From CAYVQE01 sp964633205 (GTDB lineage: Bacteria; Myxococcota; B64-G9), in the NCBI GenBank assembly GCA_964633205.1, contig CAZWFN010000225.1, positions 1 through 7,397 on the forward strand: a stretch of DNA of 7,397 nt, in the 5' to 3' direction. The notes under the pieces are model-generated. The model saw only the letters and a list, made by a program, of their open reading frames with translations, was not told the DNA's origin and did not search any database. Position numbers and translations under genes: made by a program. Positions 1 to 5,919 of the stretch are shown here, piece after piece (position 1 is the stretch's first letter; every line of letters starts with the position of its first letter).

Positions 1-2187
1 GAGGCGCGGCGGCTGGCCAGCGCCGCGCTGCGCGCCGAGCCGCCGCCGAACGCCGAGCAGCGCGCGGCGCTGCGCTTCGTGCGCGCGCTGGCCGCCGAGC
101 GCGGCGGCGGCGCGCCGGCTACGGCCGATTGGTCGGCCCTGCTCGACGACACCGCGCGGCCCGGGCTCGGCGCCCAGGCAGCCTGGTACCTGGCCCAGCA
201 GCTGTGGCGCCGCGGCCTGGCCAACGGCGCGGCCGCGGCCTTCGAGCTGGCCGAGCCGTACCTCGAGCGGGTGGCCTTTCCGGGCCGCTTCGGCCTGGAG
301 GCGCGACTGTTGCGGGTGCGCGGTCTGCGCGCCGCCGGCCGCGCCGCGGCGGCCTGCGCCCTGGCCGACGAGACCCGCCGCGGCCTGTACCGGCGCCCGG
401 GCGAGGCCCGGGCCGCGCTGGCGCTGGCCCGCTGTCGCGAACACCGCGGTTGGGCCGCGCTGCGCGCCGGCCGGCGCCGCGACGGCCGCGCGCTGCTGCA
501 CCGGGCGGTGTGCGGCTATGCCCGCATCGCCACCCTGTGGCCGGACCGCTGGGCCGGCGCGCAGGCGGCCGCCGGGCGCGAGCGGCTGCAGCGTGCCGGC
601 CACCAGCCCGCCGGCCAGCCGGCCGAGCCGCTGCTGGCCCGGGCCCGCGACATCCTGGCCCGGCCCTTCGGCCTGCGCGACCGGCGGCGGTTGTGGCGGG
701 TGCGCACGCTGCTGCCCTGGAGCCTGAAGCAGCCGGCCGGGGCCGAGGCCGAGCTGCTGTGGGCCGAGCAGTGCTTTTGGCTGCGCCGCTTCCGCCAGGC
801 CCGGCGCTCGGCCGCCCGGGTGGAGCGGGCCGCGGTGGCCGCCGGGCTGCGCGCCCGCGCCGGGCTGCTGCTGGGCCGGCTGACCGCCCGCCGGCGTTCG
901 GCCGCGGCCATCGAGGTCTACCAGCGGGTGTGGCAGCGCTGGCCGGAGGCGGTCGCGGCGGCCGAGGCGCGCTTTCGGGCGGCCGAGATCCTGCGCCGCC
1001 GCGGTCGGGCCGAACGAGCGGCCGATCTGTTCGCCGCCTGCATCGAGGCCCACCCCGACAGCCGCGCAGCGGCGTCGAGCCGCTGGGGCCTGGGCTGGGC
1101 GGCCTTTCGGGCGGGCGAGCTGGAGCGCGCCCTGGGCTGGCTGCAGCCGCTGGCCGCCGGGCCCGCGCCGGACCAGGCTTCCGAGTTCGACCCGGCTGCG
1201 GACGGCGGCCGGCTGCAGCGCCGGGCCGCCTACTGGTGCGGCCGCATCCAGCAGCAGCTGGGCCACCGCGACGAGGCCGAGCAGCGCTACCGCGCGCTGG
1301 CGGCCGGCCAGCCGCTGACCTATTACGCGGTGCTGGCCGCGCTGCGCTTGCGTCAGCTGGGCGCGCCCGTGGTGCGGTCAGCCGACCCGCTGCGGCCGGG
1401 CCCGGCGCCGCTGGCGGTGCTGCACCCCGAGGTGGCGGCCGCGGTCAGCCTGTATCGCATGGGCCTGGAGACCGAGGCCCGCATCGGCCTCAGGCACCTG
1501 CGCCGCAGCGACCTGCGGCCGCTGGACCGCCGCTGGGCCGCGCGGTTGCGCCAGCGGCTGGGCGATTACAGCCGCTCGCACCGCCTGGCGCCGGTGCCCC
1601 GCGACCGCGGCCTGCCGGCCTACCCGCGGCCCGGCTGGCGCGGCGACGGCCGGCTGGCCTTTCCGCGGGCCTTCGCCGAGCAGGTCGAGGGCCCGGCCCG
1701 CGACCCGCGGGTGCCGGCGCTGCTGCTCTACGCCCTGATGCGGGCCGAGAGCGGCTTCTGGCCGCGGGCCCGCTCGCCGGCCCACGCCCGCGGGCTGACG
1801 CAGGTGATCACCCCCACCGCCTGGCGCGTGGTGCGCCGGCTGGGCATCCGCGGCTTCCGCCGCTGGCGGCTATACCAGCCGCAGACGGCGGTGCGCATCG
1901 GCTCGGCCTACCTGGGCCAGCTGATCGAGCGCTACGGCCATGCGGCGCTGGCCATCGCCGCCTACAACGCAGGCGAGATCGCGGTCGACCGCTGGCTGCG
2001 CCAGCGCGGCGGACTGGCCCTGGACGCCTTCATCGAGGAGATTCCCTACGCCGAGACGGGCCGCTATACCCGCCGCCTGCTGTCCTGGTGGGCCATCTAC
2101 CGGGCGCTCCACCGGCCCCCGGCCGAGCCGCTGCTGGAGCTGGAGCTCGAGCTGCCAAAGGGGCGGATTTTCGCGGCCGAGCCCTGA
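1..2187 (+). CDS. Slt70-like soluble lytic murein transglycosylase (5' end outside window)
   Basis: The frame is open from base 1 to the TGA at 2185-2187, giving 728 codons. The first GTG, at 79, has no ribosome binding site, so the gene very likely begins before the window and any signal peptide is not visible. Counting codons from base 1, residues about 303-384 form TPR-like helical pairs (AIEVYQRVWQRWP, then AADLFAACIEAHPDS). A segment near 411 (AYWCGRIQQQLG, then YYAVLAALRL) matches the helical superhelix of the Slt family. Residues about 571-700 are the SLT (GH23) domain: catalytic Glu583 in RAESGF, the AYNAG motif at 654-658, and a closing EEIPYAETGRYTRRLL block. Enzymes of this family cleave the MurNAc-GlcNAc bond in periplasmic peptidoglycan and form 1,6-anhydroMurNAc. 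The usual AGAxGLMQxMP stretch reads AHARGLTQVIT here. The protein is rich in Ala and Arg and has only two lysines in its last 702 residues. The family call is firm; the exact paralogue is not. Confidence 0.9.
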   Translation, partial: EARRLASAALRAEPPPNAEQRAALRFVRALAAERGGGAPATADWSALLDDTARPGLGAQAAWYLAQQLWRRGLANGAAAAFELAEPYLERVAFPGRFGLEARLLRVRGLRAAGRAAAACALADETRRGLYRRPGEARAALALARCREHRGWAALRAGRRRDGRALLHRAVCGYARIATLWPDRWAGAQAAAGRERLQRAGHQPAGQPAEPLLARARDILARPFGLRDRRRLWRVRTLLPWSLKQPAGAEAELLWAEQCFWLRRFRQARRSAARVERAAVAAGLRARAGLLLGRLTARRRSAAAIEVYQRVWQRWPEAVAAAEARFRAAEILRRRGRAERAADLFAACIEAHPDSRAAASSRWGLGWAAFRAGELERALGWLQPLAAGPAPDQASEFDPAADGGRLQRRAAYWCGRIQQQLGHRDEAEQRYRALAAGQPLTYYAVLAALRLRQLGAPVVRSADPLRPGPAPLAVLHPEVAAAVSLYRMGLETEARIGLRHLRRSDLRPLDRRWAARLRQRLGDYSRSHRLAPVPRDRGLPAYPRPGWRGDGRLAFPRAFAEQVEGPARDPRVPALLLYALMRAESGFWPRARSPAHARGLTQVITPTAWRVVRRLGIRGFRRWRLYQPQTAVRIGSAYLGQLIERYGHAALAIAAYNAGEIAVDRWLRQRGGLALDAFIEEIPYAETGRYTRRLLSWWAIYRALHRPPAEPLLELELELPKGRIFAAEP

Positions 2188-2224
2188 AAATTCGCGAGCG
2201 CCTCCGTATGCCAGCCCAGAAGGG

Positions 2225-2263
2225 GCGCTGAGGCGCGGATTTTTTAGCGAAATCAAAAAATCC
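2225..2263 (+). terminator. Terminator-like dyad after the transglycosylase gene
   Basis: A short GCGC-TGAG-GCGC stem (2225-2236) leads straight into GGATTTTTT (2237-2245). That arm is also the left half of a perfect 9-bp inverted repeat with AAAAAATCC (2255-2263) and a 9-nt loop. The T6 run follows a GC stem, as in an intrinsic terminator, although the stem is only 4 bp. The larger dyad is symmetric and could act on either strand. It lies 38 bp after the transglycosylase stop and upstream of the lipoprotein promoter, which suits a transcriptional boundary. A-T tracts of this length stand out in such GC-rich DNA. Confidence 0.5.
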
Positions 2264-2284
2264 AAGCCGCGCTGTCGAATGGGC

Positions 2285-2325
2285 TTGACAAGTGTAGACC
2301 GATGTGCGACATAGGCACACTTGTA
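2285..2325 (+). promoter_or_regulatory. Promoter with nested operator-like dyads for the lipoprotein gene
   Basis: A perfect -35 hexamer TTGACA lies at 2285-2290. The -10 is poorly defined: GACATA at 2308-2313 (17-bp spacer) or CATAGG at 2310-2315 (19-bp spacer). Overlapping it is an exact 8-bp inverted repeat, ACAAGTGT (2288-2295) and ACACTTGT (2317-2324). A second one nests inside it, TGTGC (2303-2307) and GCACA (2315-2319). Both outer arms also fit TACANNTGTA, the operator type of BlaI/MecI/CopY repressors, at 7 of 8 fixed bases (2287-2296 and 2316-2325). A repressor bound here would cover the -35 and the start region. The family assignment is an inference from motif shape. Confidence 0.45.
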
Positions 2326-2332
2326 AGCAAAC

Positions 2333-2398
2333 GGGCCACACCTGGCCCCAAGATGCTTCTGGGTACAACAAGCCGGCAGGCGGGAAACACCCAAGAAG
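2333..2398 (+). promoter_or_regulatory. Structured 5' leader of the lipoprotein gene
   Basis: Two strong stems fit in the predicted leader of about 95 nt. The first is GGGCCA (2333-2338) with TGGCCC (2343-2348), loop CACC. The second pairs CTTCTGGGT (2356-2364) with ACCCAAGAAG (2389-2398), nine pairs with one bulged A and a 24-nt loop rich in purines. The right arm of the second stem ends 3 nt before the GAGGG ribosome binding site, so folding could affect translation. I could not match the leader to a riboswitch class I know. Confidence 0.35.
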
Positions 2399-2414
2399 AA
2401 CGAGGGTGAAGGAC

Positions 2415-3251
2415 ATGATTTCGTTTTGCGATCGGAAGCGTGGCTGGCTGAAGCGGAAGACCATCGGATCCTTGCTGGCGCTGGGCCTGGCCGCCGGCTG
2501 CGGCGGCTCGGATCCCGGCAGCCCCACCGCCGGGCTGGATCAGACCGAGACCGTGGAGCTGGACGCCGGTGACTTCGATGGCGTGACGCCGCTGCGGGCC
2601 GAGGTGGCCGGGCTGCAGCTCAGCGTGGCACCGCAGCTGGCGGCCGCGGCCGACGGCGGCTGGGTGCTGGCGCTGGAGGCCGACCGGCCGCTGCACACCG
2701 TGCTGGCCTGGGCGGCTGCCGGCGAGCTGGGCCGCATCGCGCGGCGCGACGCCTACCGCTACGAGCTGGCCCTGGATCGCGGCGAGCTGGAGCTGCTGCT
2801 GGCCGGCGAGCCGCTCTACCTGACGCTGCTGCTCGAGAGCGGCCAGCGGCGCAGCTTCGCCGCCGTGATCGAGCTGGCGCCGCGCTTCGTCGAGCCCGGC
2901 GGCTCCATGTTGATCTGGCTGCACCCGGCCATGCAGCAAGTCGCAACCAGCGCCGGGCCGCGGCTGCGCGGCCGGGCCACCGCCGCCGAGCGCATCGAGC
3001 GGCTGCAGGTCCACGCCGCCGGCGCCGGCGAGCCGCGGCGCTTCGGCCGCGACGACGCCGACGGCTGGTGGTTCGAGTACGGCCCGGCCGACCTGTGCCG
3101 GGCCCTGAGCGCCCCCGACGCCGGCATCGAGCTGCACGGCCGCAGCAGCGACGGCCGCCAGCACCAGGTACGAGCCGGCCTGACCGTGGCCACCACCCGC
3201 CTGGGCCTGACCACCGGCGAACCCGAGACCACCTGGCCGGCCGGCCGCTAA
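2415..3251 (+). CDS. Predicted outer-membrane lipoprotein, function unknown
   Basis: This encodes a protein of 278 residues. The ATG at 2415 is chosen because GAGGG (2402-2406) lies 8 nt upstream and because it gives a proper signal peptide: basic KRGWLKRK, a hydrophobic stretch, then LAAGC with the lipid-attachment Cys at residue 29. The earlier in-frame ATG at 2304 lies inside the promoter and would bury the signal. Gly-Gly-Ser after the Cys, with no Asp at +2, suggests export to the outer membrane by the E. coli rule. The mature part has no motif I recognise. It alternates short hydrophobic and polar runs (for example LYLTLLLESGQRRSFAAVIEL), which suggests one or two beta-sandwich modules, the second beginning near RLRGRATAAERIERLQVHA. 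All lysines are in the signal peptide. It sits alone between two gaps of more than 220 bp with its own promoter. A structural or binding role in the envelope is an inference. Confidence 0.8.
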   Translation: MISFCDRKRGWLKRKTIGSLLALGLAAGCGGSDPGSPTAGLDQTETVELDAGDFDGVTPLRAEVAGLQLSVAPQLAAAADGGWVLALEADRPLHTVLAWAAAGELGRIARRDAYRYELALDRGELELLLAGEPLYLTLLLESGQRRSFAAVIELAPRFVEPGGSMLIWLHPAMQQVATSAGPRLRGRATAAERIERLQVHAAGAGEPRRFGRDDADGWWFEYGPADLCRALSAPDAGIELHGRSSDGRQHQVRAGLTVATTRLGLTTGEPETTWPAGR

Positions 3252-3535
3252 GCCGAAGCTCCCGAGGATAGTTCACAGCGCTGCTACCGCACCCAAGGGT
3301 ACGGCACAAACCGCCGCCGCAACCAAAGCCAAGAGCAGTACCAATCCACTAGAGCTGTATACGCTATCGAAGCAGTCTCTGCGGAGGAATGGTATATCGC
3401 GCGGACCCTGCCGGCAGCGCCGGCGCGCGTCCGGCCCGGCGCGCTTCCCCCGTGCAAAACGATCGATGCCGCCATCGACCGCCGCGGGGTACTGCCGGCC
3501 TGGTCACGCGGCCTGCGGTGGGGTATGGCTCGGGT
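3252..3535. other. Intergenic region without a supportable gene
   Basis: This 284-bp gap is less GC-rich than its neighbours, mainly in 3260-3400. It holds a 6-bp stem, TCGATG (3463-3468) with CATCGA (3473-3478), and an 8-bp direct repeat CGGCGCGC (3421-3428 and 3437-3444) whose GCGCGC cores could also pair. TATACG at 3358-3363 resembles a -10, but no -35 lies at the right distance. GGAGG (3383-3387) is followed only 1 nt later by an ATG (3389) in frame with rsmE, but the 49 extra residues are low-complexity and not part of the family. No tRNA-like pattern was seen. Confidence 0.5.
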
Positions 3536-4276
3536 ATGAATCGGATCTTGATCGAGCCGGCGGCGGTGGCGGATGGGGGGCGGGTGGTCTTGGCGGGGCG
3601 GCGGGCGCGGCATGTGATCGGGGTGCTGCGGGCCGCGGTGGGCGACGAGCTGCGTGTGGGGCTGGTGGATGGGCCGCGGGGGCGTGGCCGGGTGCTGGGG
3701 TTGGGCCAGGGGACGGTGGAGCTGGAGTGTGTCTTCGAGGCCGCGGCGCCGGCGCGGCCGCGGCTGGATCTGCTGCTGGCGCTGCCGCGGCCCAAGGTGC
3801 TGGGCCGGCTGTGGGCGCCGCTGGCCAGCCTGGGGGTAGGCCGGGTGGCGCTGACCAATGCCTGGCGCGTGGAGCGCAACTACTTCGACAGCCACCAGGT
3901 GAGCGAGCGCGGCTGGCGGCCGCGGCTGATCGCCGGGCTGGAGCAGGCCGGCGACACCCGGCTGCCCGCGGTCAGCGTGCACAAGCGTTTGGTGGTGCTG
4001 GTGGAAGACGAGCTGGAGCGGCTCTTCGGCCGCAGCCGGCGGCTGCTGGCCGACCCGGGCCGCGGGCAGCGGGTGGGCCGGGCGCTGCGGCCGGCGCCGG
4101 CGGCCGGCGAGCGGGTGCTGCTGGCGGTGGGCCCGGAGGGCGGCTGGATAGACCGCGAGCGGGAGCTGCTGCAGCGGGTCGGCTTCCAGACCGTGCAGGC
4201 CGGGACGCGGGTGCTGAGCACCGAGGTGGCCTGCTGCGTGCTGCTGGGCTTGGTGCATGAAGCGCTCGCCTTGTGA
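3536..4276 (+). CDS. rsmE: 16S rRNA (uracil-1498-N3)-methyltransferase RsmE
   Basis: This 246-residue protein transfers a methyl group from S-adenosylmethionine to N3 of U1498 in the decoding region of 16S rRNA, acting on the assembled small subunit. The N-terminal part, MNRILIEP then GRRARHVIGVLRAAVGDELRVG, is the PUA-like RNA-binding domain, in which the RARHV..VLR block is diagnostic. The C-terminal part is the SPOUT trefoil-knot domain: LLALPRPKVLGRLWAPLASLGV, VERNYFDSH and GLEQAGDTRLP, then the cofactor-binding GPEGGW (residues 199-204) and the final knot segment around VLSTEVACCVLL. Length is normal. The ATG at 3536 is chosen because the family starts at MNRIL; its ribosome binding site (GGTGGGG, 3517-3523) is distant and weak. 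Where relatives have LRxE/DTA, this protein has Ser228 and Val231. The first 60 codons use GGG for glycine 9 times out of 12, unlike the neighbouring genes. The gene is probably transcribed alone. Confidence 0.92.
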   Translation: MNRILIEPAAVADGGRVVLAGRRARHVIGVLRAAVGDELRVGLVDGPRGRGRVLGLGQGTVELECVFEAAAPARPRLDLLLALPRPKVLGRLWAPLASLGVGRVALTNAWRVERNYFDSHQVSERGWRPRLIAGLEQAGDTRLPAVSVHKRLVVLVEDELERLFGRSRRLLADPGRGQRVGRALRPAPAAGERVLLAVGPEGGWIDRERELLQRVGFQTVQAGTRVLSTEVACCVLLGLVHEALAL

Positions 4277-4332
4277 GCGCGCGTCCGGGCGGCAAAGCGG
4301 CCGCGATGACGTTCGGCTGGCAGACAAAGGGG

Positions 4333-4360
4333 TTGATATTCGCGTCAATTTGATTATCTT
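4333..4360 (+). promoter_or_regulatory. Sigma-70-like promoter of the porin gene
   Basis: TTGATA (4333-4338), a 16-bp spacer and TATCTT (4355-4360) form a good promoter in a locally AT-rich island of a GC-rich region, about 100 bp before the porin start codon. TTGAT recurs 17 bp on (4350-4354), and the TCAATTTGA at 4345-4353 is a 9-bp palindrome between the two elements, so a regulator site is possible. No Pho box (paired CTGTCAT) was found, so phosphate control is not supported. Confidence 0.6.
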
Positions 4361-4381
4361 GCGGCCCGGTCGCGGCCGGAG

Positions 4382-4429
4382 CCGGTCTTCGGTCGTGCCC
4401 TGGCTGGACCGGAACTCCCCCCGGGGGAG
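4382..4429 (+). promoter_or_regulatory. Porin mRNA leader with two dyads
   Basis: CCGGTC (4382-4387) can pair with GACCGG (4407-4412). Directly after it, CTCCCCC (4415-4421) mirrors GGGGGAG (4423-4429) around a single C; as RNA this would form a stem of about 5 bp with a small loop. Both lie between the predicted transcript start and the AAGGAG ribosome binding site (4456-4461). They might stabilise the message or mask translation, but this is inference. Confidence 0.3.
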
Positions 4430-4468
4430 CTTCGGGCGAGACAACCGCCTGCGACAAGGAGAACACCG

Positions 4469-5722
4469 ATGCCTGCGTCCCGATCCTGGATTTGCGGCCT
4501 GCCGCTGCTGGCCCTGCTGCTCACCCTGTCCGCGCCGGGCGCGTCGCGTGCCGCCGGGCTGAAGATCGGCGACGACGAGACCTATCTCAAAATCGCGCTG
4601 CTGCTGCAGGGCTGGGCGGCCTTCAGCGACGAGGGCGCGCCGGACGGCGAGAGCCTGGACACCGACTTCTACCTGCGCCGCATGCGCATCCTGCTGTTCG
4701 GCCAGCTGAACGACAAGGTGAAGTTCTTCGTCGAGACCGACAACCCCAATTTCGGCAAGCAGGGTGACTTCAGCATGAACACCTTCATCCAGGACGCCTG
4801 GGTGGAGTTCAACCTGGATCCGGCGCTGCAGATCGACGTCGGCATGCTGCTGGCGCCGTTCAGCCACCACGGCATGCAGGGCGCGGTGACGCTGCACTCG
4901 CTGGACTACCACGCCGCGCTGATCAAGTACCCGCAGGGCAGCAACAAGGTCTGGCGCGACTACGGCGTGATGCTGCGCGGGCTGTTTTTGTCGGACATGC
5001 TCGAGTACCGGCTGGCCATCCTCAACGGCGTCCACGGCGGCCCGGCCGATCCGCGCAACCCGCACGACTTCCCGCGGCTGACCGGCCGGCTGACCTTCAA
5101 CCTGTTCGACAGCGAGAGCGGCCCGGGCACCGGCGGCTTCTTCTGGGACGGCATCTACCTCAAAAAGACCGACGCCGGCGTGATCTCGACGCGCAAGATC
5201 GCCTCGCTGGGCGCCTCGGTCGACTGGCAGAAGGATCTCAACGTGCACCGCAACGTGGGCGTGACCGACCCGGCCGCCGACGACTTCGTCGAGAGCCGCA
5301 GCGACTACCTGGCCGTGGCCGCCGACGCCTTCGTCGACCTGCCGTTGAGCGAGGACAAGCGGATGAGCCTGACCGGGCAGGTCAACTTCTACTACTACGA
5401 CCACGGCGATCGCCGCAGCTCGCTGGCCGATCCGCCCTCGCGCTCCTTCTACGGCATCCAGGGCGGCGGCGAGTATACCGGCTACGGCCTGATGAGCGAG
5501 CTCGGCCTGCGCTACGACGCCTACGAGGCCATGCTGTCGGTCGACTGGTTCGAGGCCACCAAGGCCGACGGCGACGAGGGCGACTACCTGGCGGTCTACG
5601 GCGGGCTGAACTGGTGGTGGTTGGGGCACTCGACCTCGCTCAAGCTGCAGGCCGGCGCGTCCCGGGTGGCCGACGGCGACTTCGGCTTCGTCGGCATCCT
5701 GCAGACCCAGCTGCTGTTCTGA
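4469..5722 (+). CDS. Phosphate-selective porin O/P family outer-membrane channel
   Basis: This encodes 417 residues, a usual length for the Porin_O_P family. AAGGAG (4456-4461) lies 7 nt before the ATG. Residues 1-28 are a Sec signal peptide, with a hydrophobic LPLLALLLTLSAPGA core and SRA-A as the likely cleavage site. The mature N-terminus follows the family pattern: GDDETYLKIALLLQGWAAF, DTDFYLRRMRILLFGQLNDKVKFFVETDNPNFG, then IQDAWVEFNLDPALQIDVGMLLAPFSHHGMQGAVTLHSLDY. Alternating beta strands continue to FGFVGILQTQLLF, whose terminal Phe is the typical signal for the BAM assembly machinery. Members form trimeric barrels; only some, such as OprP, are proved to be phosphate-selective. The substrate here is not shown, and no phosphate genes or Pho box lie nearby. 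Its lysine content is clearly higher than that of the other proteins in the window, as expected of this barrel family. Confidence 0.88.
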   Translation: MPASRSWICGLPLLALLLTLSAPGASRAAGLKIGDDETYLKIALLLQGWAAFSDEGAPDGESLDTDFYLRRMRILLFGQLNDKVKFFVETDNPNFGKQGDFSMNTFIQDAWVEFNLDPALQIDVGMLLAPFSHHGMQGAVTLHSLDYHAALIKYPQGSNKVWRDYGVMLRGLFLSDMLEYRLAILNGVHGGPADPRNPHDFPRLTGRLTFNLFDSESGPGTGGFFWDGIYLKKTDAGVISTRKIASLGASVDWQKDLNVHRNVGVTDPAADDFVESRSDYLAVAADAFVDLPLSEDKRMSLTGQVNFYYYDHGDRRSSLADPPSRSFYGIQGGGEYTGYGLMSELGLRYDAYEAMLSVDWFEATKADGDEGDYLAVYGGLNWWWLGHSTSLKLQAGASRVADGDFGFVGILQTQLLF

Positions 5723-5777
5723 GCCGCCACCACCCGGCCCGCGGTTTGCGTCCGCTGGCGATGAGCAGCTGGCATGT

Positions 5778-5836
5778 CACCCCCATCCCCGCCTTCCCCC
5801 TGGAAGGGGGAAGGGGCTGAGCAGTTGAAGGGGGCT
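5778..5836. repeat. REP-like hairpin element, possible two-way terminator
   Basis: A 10-bp perfect stem, CCTTCCCCCT (5792-5801) and AGGGGGAAGG (5805-5814), has a GGA loop. It is flanked on the left by ACCCCCATCCCCG and on the right by a diverged echo of its right arm (TGAAGGGGGCTGG, 5826-5838). C-rich/G-rich hairpin units of this design are commonly dispersed in bacterial genomes, mostly between genes. Here it separates two convergent genes (porin and ATPase), where it could stop transcription from both sides, although there is no T run. Only one copy is in the window, so repeat status is unproved. Confidence 0.45.
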
Positions 5837-5839
5837 GGA

Positions 5840-5896
5840 ATCGCCAGTGGCGATCGGGGGTCGAGTCGCCTGGCTGTCGTGAATACGCTTCGCGTA
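5840..5896. terminator. Pair of short hairpins after the ATPase gene
   Basis: Two more perfect stems follow within 60 bp: ATCGCC-AGT-GGCGAT (5840-5854) and TACGC-TTC-GCGTA (5884-5896). Read on the minus strand, they lie 24 to 80 nt past the ATPase stop codon and could end or protect its transcript. Neither has a U tract, so an intrinsic terminator in the strict sense is not shown. Confidence 0.3.
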
Positions 5897-5919
5897 ACGC
5901 TGGCAGCAACCATCGCCCG

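Noticed and set aside
129..2231. A 700-codon plus-strand frame overlapping nearly the whole transglycosylase gene
   Set aside because: Its product is low-complexity Pro/Gly/Ala/Arg with no domain. Near-absence of A/T at third positions removes stops in the other frames, while the overlapping frame has clear SLT motifs.
3273..3420. A minus-strand frame ending in a hydrophobic stretch (GLVLLLALVAAAVCAVPLG), like a C-terminal membrane anchor
   Set aside because: Third positions are only about 60% G or C, unlike real genes here; the upstream part shows no domain or start, so it is probably chance in an AT-richer gap.
3389..3535. A 49-residue N-terminal extension of RsmE from the ATG at 3389
   Set aside because: The extra residues are Arg/Ala/Pro-rich and absent from the family, and the GGAGG is only 1 nt from that ATG, too close to work well.
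4333..4348. TTGA-N8-TCAA as an FNR/CRP-type site
   Set aside because: An FNR box is TTGAT-N4-ATCAA; the spacing here is 2 bp too long and the inner bases do not match.
3284..5629. A 781-codon minus-strand frame antisense to rsmE and the porin gene
   Set aside because: It spans two well-recognised genes and a gap, shows no motif, and is rich in Gln/Pro/His/Arg as expected for the antisense of GC-rich genes.
5596..5913. A 105-codon minus-strand frame over the porin 3' end and the hairpin cluster
   Set aside because: Its sequence is a translation of the G-rich hairpin element and of the antisense of the porin; this is a common source of false genes.
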